A DNA stretch of 64,000 nt, from NCBI RefSeq assembly GCF_027594745.1, contig NZ_CP110854.1:3799501-3863500 (forward strand). Direction: 5' to 3'. Positions 58,300-64,000 of the stretch are shown piece by piece (position 1 is the first letter of the stretch; each line of letters begins with the position of its first letter). Source of the stretch: Saprospira grandis. Lineage in GTDB: Bacteria; Bacteroidota; Bacteroidia; Chitinophagales; Saprospiraceae. The notes under the pieces were generated by a model, which was not told where the DNA came from, made no database searches, and saw nothing but the letters and a program-made list of their open reading frames with translations. The translations under genes were made by a program, and so were the position numbers.

Positions 58300-58436
58300 T
58301 TGGCCCAGCGCTGCGCAGCCGTGGCGCGAAGCGCCAGACCCAGGAGCGAAGCGACGCAGGGCCGAGCAGAGAGCGAGCGGCGCAGCATAGCGGCGGCCGA
58401 GCTAGGCGGAGCCTAGCCGGCCGCGGGCCCCAAAAA
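58300..58436 (-). repeat. GC-rich intergenic element, copy 21
   Basis: A orientation, CGCGG subfamily. GGCCCAGCGCTGCGCAGCC end, hairpin GGAGCGAAGCGAC, core variant GGCCGAGCAGAGAGCGAGC, GGCGCAGCATAGCGGC, stem GGCCGAGCTAGGCGGAGCC (imperfect), CGCGGGCCCCAAAAAA. It ends 10 bases before the next gene's stop. Confidence 0.9.
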
Positions 58437-58445
58437 ATAAAAAGT

Positions 58446-59468
58446 CTAGTTACAATTTTCTACACATTGTCCAGACTTATCAATGTAAATCCATTTGTTT
58501 TCGCCTTGGCGCATCACCTTAGCCTTGCCGCCTCTGAAGGGGCCAGCAAACATAAATTGGTAAGGGATGACGACCTCTCCTTTGGGGTTGATATAGCCCC
58601 ATTTTGCGTCCTCGATCGCCACATTGGCTAGGCCTTCATTGAAGGGGAGCTCGAGCGGATTGGGTTGGAAAAAGTTGACATTGAAGAACTTAGGTGCGAT
58701 AACGATCTCTCCCTTTGTATTGAGAAAGCCCCATTTGCCCTCATAGACAAAGCCGAGCAGGCCTTGGCCCACGGGCGTGATCACATCATAAATGGGTTCG
58801 ATGAGGATATTGCCATTGACATCGAGAATGCCGTGACGTCCTTTTTGTTCATCATAGTACATAATTGTGCCTTCAGAAACGGCGCCCAGGGCCATATAGG
58901 CGCAGGGAATAGTGAGTTGGCCCTCCTTATTGACTAGGCCATATTTACCGTCTTTGGCCACCACGGCATAGCCTTCATTGTAGCCCAAAAACTCATCGTA
59001 TAATTCAGGATCTTTGGCGCTATTGGCCCCACAATTTACCTTTTGCAGGCTGAGGTCGCCGATAAAATCCTTGGTATTTCGGTTAATAATTTTGAGGCTA
59101 TTGCCTTGGAAGGACCAAGTTTCATATTGGGTTTCCTTTTCATTGGTTCGGCGTTTAGATTGGCAAATAACCTCTACATCATAATTTCCATCCTTCATCT
59201 TTTTGCCTTGGATATCGACTTGGAAACGGTCATTGAATTGTTGGTTGATGCGGTAGCCAGAACCCGAGATGCGGTCATCGGAAACGGCAATATTCAATCT
59301 TTCTTCCCAATTTTTTTCAATGCTGTGGTAGCAGCCCTCTTTTGCGCTCTGAGGCTGATTGCTGCTAGCTTCTGTGCTATTTTCTCCCGCTGTATTTTGA
59401 GGGTTAGAACAGGCTGTTATACAAAAAAAAGCAATTAAGTAGACGAAAAGGTGGCATCTAAGATTCAT
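58446..59468 (-). CDS. WG-repeat lipoprotein
   Basis: 340 aa. Lipobox ITACS, a Ser/Asn/Gln-rich spacer to about residue 42, an N-terminal domain of about 110 residues (RLNIAVSDDRISGSGYRI), then four or five WG (KWG) repeats: KYGLVNKEGQLTIPCAY, RHGILDVNGNILIEPIYD, KWGFLNTKGEIVIAPKF, KWGYINPKGEVVIPYQF, KWIYIDKSGQCVENCN. WG repeats make beta-rich interaction surfaces in many Bacteroidota envelope proteins. Exact role unknown. Confidence 0.88.
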   Translation of the reverse strand: MNLRCHLFVYLIAFFCITACSNPQNTAGENSTEASSNQPQSAKEGCYHSIEKNWEERLNIAVSDDRISGSGYRINQQFNDRFQVDIQGKKMKDGNYDVEVICQSKRRTNEKETQYETWSFQGNSLKIINRNTKDFIGDLSLQKVNCGANSAKDPELYDEFLGYNEGYAVVAKDGKYGLVNKEGQLTIPCAYMALGAVSEGTIMYYDEQKGRHGILDVNGNILIEPIYDVITPVGQGLLGFVYEGKWGFLNTKGEIVIAPKFFNVNFFQPNPLELPFNEGLANVAIEDAKWGYINPKGEVVIPYQFMFAGPFRGGKAKVMRQGENKWIYIDKSGQCVENCN

Positions 59469-59575
59469 TTTCTATATGTTTGTAACAGTTACATAAGTGG
59501 GGAATACGTAAGCCCCATTATTTTTTATCTAAAGAGGTATGCTAGCTATCTCTTTACACCTCAATATTATTTATA

Positions 59576-61069
59576 ATGAAACAGCAATTATCGTTAATTT
59601 TTTTGGCATTTACCCTTGGAATCTTTGTTATTTCTTGTGGTGGTCGAAAACTTCAGCAGGACAGCTTGGCGCGTATTTCGGCCTCGGAGAAAGTCGTTTT
59701 TTCTCTAAACTGGCAGGCCTTGATGAGCAAGCTAGATGAGGACTTTTTGATGAAAGCGGGCAAAGGGAAGAGCAAAACAGAGGAGTTTATAAAAACGCTA
59801 AGAACGAAGCCAGAGCGCATTGGTTTTGCCAAGGGGCAGACTGCTTACGGCTATATTTCTTTGCCTGAGGGGCAGCAGCTTTGGACTTTGATAATTCCCT
59901 TGGCCAAGGTCGAGAAATTGAAAGCCTATATTGAAGGTAGCGATCGTTTTTCGCTAAAGAAAAAGGAGGGTTACCATTTATTGGAGAGCAGTGAGCCGCT
60001 AAATTATGCAGTAGGCTTTGACGAGGACCATCTTGTGCTTTCTTGGGGGGCTTTGTCTAAGTTGAATGCACATCTAAAGCAGTTTTTTGAGCAAAAGCCA
60101 GCCAACAGCATGGCCGATAATGCGAGTTTGAAAAAACTCTTCTCTAAAGGCGATGATGTTAAGGTTTGGTTGAGCAGTAAGGGCGTTTATGAGAGCTGGC
60201 AAGATAGTCCAAGCATGCAAGAGGACCTCATGATTTTAGGGCTTTTGGGAGTGACTTCTGAGGAATTTGCAGACAACAGTTTGGGCATCAGTCTAAACTT
60301 TGACCAAGGCCAACTAGCGGCTCAGCTAGGAGGCGACTACAGTGAAAAGCTAGAGCAGCTTTTTGGGCCAGTATTTAATGAGGGCATTGGCGAAGGTTTT
60401 CGGAATTTTATTCCCGCCAAGGATTATGCTGGGGGCATTGCCCTTTCTACGGACAGTGAGCAACTGAGTGAGTATTTAGCCGCAAGAGAGCTTCGTCCTC
60501 TTATTGATGAATTTTTAGCGGGAACCAGTATTAGTGGAGCCAACTTATTGGAGGCCATGACGGGGAATGTCGCCTGGCTTTCTTATGAGATTGAGGAAGC
60601 CTTTGTAGACAAGCTTCCGAGCTCTCTACTCATTATAGAGTTTAAGGATAAGGCGCATTTAGATAAGTTGGTGGACCAACTGGCTACGAACAACTTTTCG
60701 GTCGAGCGAGATCAGCACTTTATCAAGGCTCAGTATTCTTGGTTTCTGGATGTTATGCTAATTCAGCATGATAACTACCTCATCATTACCAACTATTTCT
60801 TTTTGGGCACAGCTATTAACGAGGGGCTGTCAAAAAGCGAGCTCTTGCCTAAAAAGCAGTATGAAAAATTGACTCAGGGAGCCTTTGCGCTAGACATTGT
60901 AAACGTCAAGCCCTATATGGATATATTTAAAGCCAATAATAGTTCGGCCTTATCTAAGGCTATTGAGCGCATTAGCTTTTCGGCCCAAGGCCGCCAAATG
61001 GAGCTTTTGCTTTTGGCAAAAGATAAAAAAACAAATGCTTTAGAACAGTTGATAAATCAAGTCAACTAA
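59576..61069 (+). CDS. DUF4836 family lipoprotein (tandem copy 1)
   Basis: 497 aa. MKQQLSLIFLAFTLGIFVISCGGR is a lipoprotein signal. The start of the mature domain (ISASEKVVFSLNWQALMSKLDED) and the whole plan match DUF4836, a beta/alpha Bacteroidota family of unknown function. About 40% similar by eye to the gene that follows, including the signal, QDSLxRIxASE and NSMADNASLKKLFSKGDDVKVW. A terminator separates the two, so they are probably separately transcribed. Confidence 0.85.
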   Translation: MKQQLSLIFLAFTLGIFVISCGGRKLQQDSLARISASEKVVFSLNWQALMSKLDEDFLMKAGKGKSKTEEFIKTLRTKPERIGFAKGQTAYGYISLPEGQQLWTLIIPLAKVEKLKAYIEGSDRFSLKKKEGYHLLESSEPLNYAVGFDEDHLVLSWGALSKLNAHLKQFFEQKPANSMADNASLKKLFSKGDDVKVWLSSKGVYESWQDSPSMQEDLMILGLLGVTSEEFADNSLGISLNFDQGQLAAQLGGDYSEKLEQLFGPVFNEGIGEGFRNFIPAKDYAGGIALSTDSEQLSEYLAARELRPLIDEFLAGTSISGANLLEAMTGNVAWLSYEIEEAFVDKLPSSLLIIEFKDKAHLDKLVDQLATNNFSVERDQHFIKAQYSWFLDVMLIQHDNYLIITNYFFLGTAINEGLSKSELLPKKQYEKLTQGAFALDIVNVKPYMDIFKANNSSALSKAIERISFSAQGRQMELLLLAKDKKTNALEQLINQVN

Positions 61070-61075
61070 CCCTGA

Positions 61076-61107
61076 AGGTGGGCTGCATTTAGCAGCCCGC
61101 CTTTTTT
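61076..61107 (+). terminator. Terminator between the DUF4836 genes
   Basis: AGGTGGGCTGC, loop ATTTA, GCAGCCCGCCT, then T-run. Confidence 0.88.
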
Positions 61108-61138
61108 GTTTGCTATAAAATGAGGGAAGATATCCGTC

Positions 61139-61154
61139 AACTTCCTTATCTTTG
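61139..61154 (+). promoter_or_regulatory. Candidate promoter, TATCTTTG box
   Basis: AACTTCCTTATCTTTG, about 77 bases before the second DUF4836 start. Confidence 0.5.
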
Positions 61155-61230
61155 AGGGGCAAAAGGGGGTTCCCCTGTATCTTATTTGTAGAAGTTCGAG
61201 CAGAACTTTTAAACCTCAATACTAATCATT

Positions 61231-62760
61231 ATGAAACAACCACTATCTTTATTTGTTTTGGCCTTTGCCCTTGGCTTTTTTGTTATTTCTTGCGGAGGCG
61301 GCAAAGTGGACCAAGACAGCCTGAGCCGAATTCCGGCCTCAGAAAATGCTGTATTTTCTGTAAACTGGAAACAGCTTTTAGACAAGGCTGGGCCAGATCA
61401 GCTTTTGGCTTCGATTGAAAAGGCTAAGGCTGAATCTAAGGAGGAAGATGCTCAAATTCTCAAAGAGTTGATTCAGGACCCAGCTTCTAAGGGTTTGGAT
61501 GTTAAGAAAAGTGCTTATGGCTACCTTTCTCTAGATGGAGAAGACCCTATGGGGACCGTGATGCTGCCTATTGCTAATGCAAAGAAATTTGAAGAATTTG
61601 TGGCGGCAAGCAAAACACTATCTACAGAAAAAAAAGAGGGCTATACCATCCTCAATTCAACAAAATCTAAAGGCGACAAAGATGTTGCTGTCGGTTTTGA
61701 TGGGGCTTTTCTAGTGGTTTGTTGGGGGGAAGGCGATTTGTCTACTCGCCTAGCTAACTTTTTTGGAAAAAAACCCGAAAAATCTATGGCCAATAATGCC
61801 GACCTCAAAAGCTTGTTGAGCAAAGGCAATGATATCAACCTTTGGGTAAATAGTACTGGCCTTTATGATATGGCCAAAAAAGACCCTAGTAATCAACAGG
61901 CTGTAATGGGCCTGGCTTTTGTCGGCCTAGATAGCAAAAAACTAGATGATAACAACATTGGCATGAGCATGAACTTTGAAAATGGTAAAATGGTCATGAA
62001 CGCCAAGGGGAACTTCAATGAAAAGCTAGAAAAAGAGTTTGGGAAACTTTTTGCCAAAGGAGTGAGCAAGGATTTCCGTCAGTTTATTCCCAAAACAGAT
62101 TACATTGGTGCAGTTGCTCTTTCTTTGGATACAGAGGAACTATACAACTATTTAGAGGGCCGTGGATTGAGCGCTATGGCCGATATGCAAATGGCCAAAA
62201 TGGGCCTAAATACTAAGGAGATTCTGGGCGGATTGACTGGAAACATTGTGGTGGCTTCTTATGAAAATAAAGGCAGCAACTTCCGTGAGCTTCCTTCTCT
62301 AACTATTGTAGAGCTTAAGGATCAGGCTATTATTGATAAACTAATGCAACTGGCCAAAAAGAATGGTTTGCCTTTGACTAAAAAAGACAACCGCATCTAC
62401 TCAGAGAATATGCCTGAGGCAGGCACGCTTTTGCTCAAAGATAATTTTGCCATTTTCTCCAATAGTACTGCCCTATTAGAGCAAGTAGAAAAAGGTTTGG
62501 CTAGTGGCGACCAACTAGAGTCTGCTAAATTTAAAAAGCTTAGTGAAGGCTGGATGGCTGTTGACTTCAGCGATTTTCAACAGTATGCAAACTTTATGAA
62601 TGCTCAACGCAATCCATTTGGAAGTAGCCAAAATGATACAGAACTGCTAAAGAGTGCTAGTATTAGCGCTAAAGGTAGCGATATCGAGTATGTGATGCAG
62701 ACCAAAGATCAAAAAACCAATATTCTCAAGCAGCTAATGGAAAAAGAGGCTAATCAATAA
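61231..62760 (+). CDS. DUF4836 family lipoprotein (tandem copy 2)
   Basis: 509 aa. Signal MKQPLSLFVLAFALGFFVISCGGG. Mature domain IPASENAVFSVNWKQLLDKAG, then SMANNADLKSLLSKGNDINLWV, and conserved FRQFIPKTDYIGAVALSLDTEELYNYLEGRG. Retains the whole fold of copy 1, with more Lys and Asn and fewer hydrophobic substitutions. The pair arose by tandem duplication. Function unknown, probably outer-membrane or periplasmic. A terminator follows. Confidence 0.87.
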   Translation: MKQPLSLFVLAFALGFFVISCGGGKVDQDSLSRIPASENAVFSVNWKQLLDKAGPDQLLASIEKAKAESKEEDAQILKELIQDPASKGLDVKKSAYGYLSLDGEDPMGTVMLPIANAKKFEEFVAASKTLSTEKKEGYTILNSTKSKGDKDVAVGFDGAFLVVCWGEGDLSTRLANFFGKKPEKSMANNADLKSLLSKGNDINLWVNSTGLYDMAKKDPSNQQAVMGLAFVGLDSKKLDDNNIGMSMNFENGKMVMNAKGNFNEKLEKEFGKLFAKGVSKDFRQFIPKTDYIGAVALSLDTEELYNYLEGRGLSAMADMQMAKMGLNTKEILGGLTGNIVVASYENKGSNFRELPSLTIVELKDQAIIDKLMQLAKKNGLPLTKKDNRIYSENMPEAGTLLLKDNFAIFSNSTALLEQVEKGLASGDQLESAKFKKLSEGWMAVDFSDFQQYANFMNAQRNPFGSSQNDTELLKSASISAKGSDIEYVMQTKDQKTNILKQLMEKEANQ

Positions 62761-62780
62761 AGGCTTTCTTTTTCTACTAG

Positions 62781-62814
62781 GGGCGGAGTGGCTTTTGCAG
62801 CTCCGCCTTTTTGT
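62781..62814 (+). terminator. Terminator of the second DUF4836 gene
   Basis: GGGCGGAG, loop, CTCCGCC, then TTTTTG. Confidence 0.85.
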
Positions 62815-62843
62815 TTGCCCAAAAAGAACTACAGATCTCCAAC

Positions 62844-62859
62844 AACTTCTTTATCTTTG
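62844..62859 (+). promoter_or_regulatory. Candidate promoter, TATCTTTG box
   Basis: AACTTCTTTATCTTTG, 20 bases before the TTG start of the flippase-type gene. Confidence 0.5.
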
Positions 62860-62878
62860 GCCCTCAAATCATAGCAAA

Positions 62879-64000
62879 TTGAGTGTACTAAAAAAATTAG
62901 CGGGCCAAACAGTAATCTATGGCCTGAGTAGCATCCTGAGCCGCCTTTTGTCCTTTGTCATCCTTACCCCTTATCTAACCTACAAGTTTGAGCGGGTTGA
63001 TTTTGCCATACAAACGGACCTTTATGTTTGGGCGGCTTTTCTTTTGGTCCTGCTTACGCATCGGATGGAGACAGCCCTTTTTCGTTTTGGGGCCAAGGCC
63101 GAAGATCGAAATCAAGTGTTTCGAACAGCGGCCTTTTCAGTCCTTTTTCATACGGGCATTGTTTTGGGCAGCTTGGCACTTTTGGGGCCAAGTTTGGCCA
63201 GATGGCTGGCTTATCCAGAATTTACGCATTATGTTTACCTTATGCTGGGTATTATTGGTTTTGATGCCCTGATGGCCCTGCCTTTTGCCCGTTTGCGTCT
63301 GGCGGGAAAGGCAATACCCTTTGCGGCCCTGAAAATCTTAAATTTATTGATTTATTTGGGGGCTTTACTCTTCTTTTTAGAATTAGGACCAACTTTGGTC
63401 CAGTCGGGCAGCTTGGGCTCCGCCTATTGGTTTGACCCCAATTTGGGGATTGGCTATTTGTTTGTGGCCAATTTATTGGCCAATTTCATTTGCTTCCTTT
63501 TCCTTTTGCCACAGTATCGCTTTTTGCTGCAAAAGCCCAAGGGACAGCCTTATTTTGATCCCCAACTTTGGCAAAAGATGATGCGCTATGCGCTGCCGCT
63601 CATTCTTGCGGGCTTTGCTAGCATGATTAACGAATTGGCCGACCGAAGTTTGCTTAAGGTTTTGTTGCCAGGGACCATAGAGGAGCGCTTGGCCCAAATG
63701 GGGGTCTATTCTGCCGCCTATAAGCTGGCCGTTTTTATGAATCTCTTTACCCAAGCCTTTAATTATGCCGCCGAGCCTTTCTTTTTTAGGCAGGCCGCAG
63801 CCAAGCAAGATAAAGCCATTTATGCTCAGGTGGCCCGCTTGTTTACTTTGGTGGGCGCGCTGGCCTTTGTGGGCTTGGTCTGTTTTATGGACCTCATTCA
63901 GTACTTTTTGGGCCAAGATTTTAGAGCGGGGATTGGGGTGGTGCCCATCCTGCTTATGGCCAATCTCTTTTTGGGCCTCTATTACAATTTTGCTATCTGG
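62879..64000 (+). CDS. Polysaccharide flippase-type membrane protein, 5' part
   Basis: 374 codons open to the window edge, so the 3' end is missing. Likely start TTG at 62879 giving SVLKKLAGQTVIYGLSSILSR after the initiator; no ATG is available before conserved sequence begins. It is a MATE/MurJ-like (MVF/PST) exporter with at least nine transmembrane helices so far: VIYGLSSILSRLLSFVILTP, HRMETALFRFGAKAEDRNQVF, IGFDALMALPFARLRLAGKA, YALPLILAGFASMINELADR, and AAYKLAVFMNLFTQAFNYAAEPF. Moves undecaprenyl-linked glycan (O-antigen, capsule or lipid II-like) across the inner membrane. Confidence 0.85.
   Translation, partial: MSVLKKLAGQTVIYGLSSILSRLLSFVILTPYLTYKFERVDFAIQTDLYVWAAFLLVLLTHRMETALFRFGAKAEDRNQVFRTAAFSVLFHTGIVLGSLALLGPSLARWLAYPEFTHYVYLMLGIIGFDALMALPFARLRLAGKAIPFAALKILNLLIYLGALLFFLELGPTLVQSGSLGSAYWFDPNLGIGYLFVANLLANFICFLFLLPQYRFLLQKPKGQPYFDPQLWQKMMRYALPLILAGFASMINELADRSLLKVLLPGTIEERLAQMGVYSAAYKLAVFMNLFTQAFNYAAEPFFFRQAAAKQDKAIYAQVARLFTLVGALAFVGLVCFMDLIQYFLGQDFRAGIGVVPILLMANLFLGLYYNFAIW

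Noticed and set aside
2272..58436. GC-rich elements as rho-independent terminators
   Set aside because: The homopolymer lies before the GGGGCC stem on one strand and is an A-run after it on the other, so neither strand gives stem followed by U-run. Separate canonical terminators are present next to several copies (accC, zupT, EEP gene).

Overview
The window comes from a Bacteroidota chromosome and most resembles a Saprospira-type gliding marine filament (Saprospiraceae). Pointers are a type IX secretion sorting domain, TonB receptor plus DUF4249 pair, DUF2490, DUF4836, DUF4105 and WG-repeat proteins, many signal peptides ending in AQ, and promoter-like TATCTTTG boxes. The genus is inference from memory, not a search. 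There is no phage, plasmid or CRISPR array. The only complete insertion sequence carries a dead transposase.

Layout. 1-2.2 kb: 3' part of an aminotransferase and biotin carboxylase accC. 2.5-14.7 kb: TPR, LRR, DUF5682, Trp-repeat and pentapeptide-repeat proteins, a lipoprotein-kdsB-YhhN operon, and thymidine kinase. 14.9-18.7 kb: four gap-free genes (PhnA-like, GT2, TIR-like/TPR/WG, polysaccharide deacetylase). 18.7-22.7 kb: rpsU, a Dps-like remnant, a small protein, and haem uptake genes (HmuT-like and a secreted HmuY-like protein). 22.9-25.9 kb: MFS, cmk, DUF2490. 25.9-35.3 kb: an AT-richer accessory zone with orphan lipoproteins and hypotheticals, an IS5/IS903-type element, tRNA-Val(UAC), a TIR-like/CHAT/FISUMP protein, and two intergenic mosaics built from the same palindromic modules. 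35.3-64 kb: DPP IV-like peptidase, Ras-like GTPase, zupT, TonB receptor and DUF4249, M1 peptidase, malic enzyme, IMPDH/GMPR-like protein, LRR, two phasin-like proteins, TolC, YhiN-like flavoprotein, Lnb-like DUF4105 protein, EEP hydrolase, WD40, WG lipoprotein, tandem DUF4836 lipoproteins and the 5' part of a flippase.

The most striking feature is not a gene. About 20 copies of a GC-rich intergenic element of 120-250 bp occur in 64 kb. They share short conserved blocks (TTTTGGGGCC end, a core GCTCGCAGGTCTGCTCGGCC or GCTCGCTATTCGCTCGGCC, GGTCTGGCC, and a CGCTAGGCC or CGCTGGGCC end). The blocks are separated by segments of unrelated sequence that are nearly always self-complementary hairpins. 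Subfamilies have matched ends, and internally deleted mini-copies lie between the small orphan genes at 27-35 kb, giving a gene/element/gene pattern. A second family of short palindromes with TTTCAA, TTGAAA, CTGAAG or CTAAAG centres fills the two mosaics. No gene in the window is an obvious mobiliser of either family. The best protein leads are the two proteins that share a TIR-like N-terminus, one with a CHAT protease domain and one in the glycan operon.
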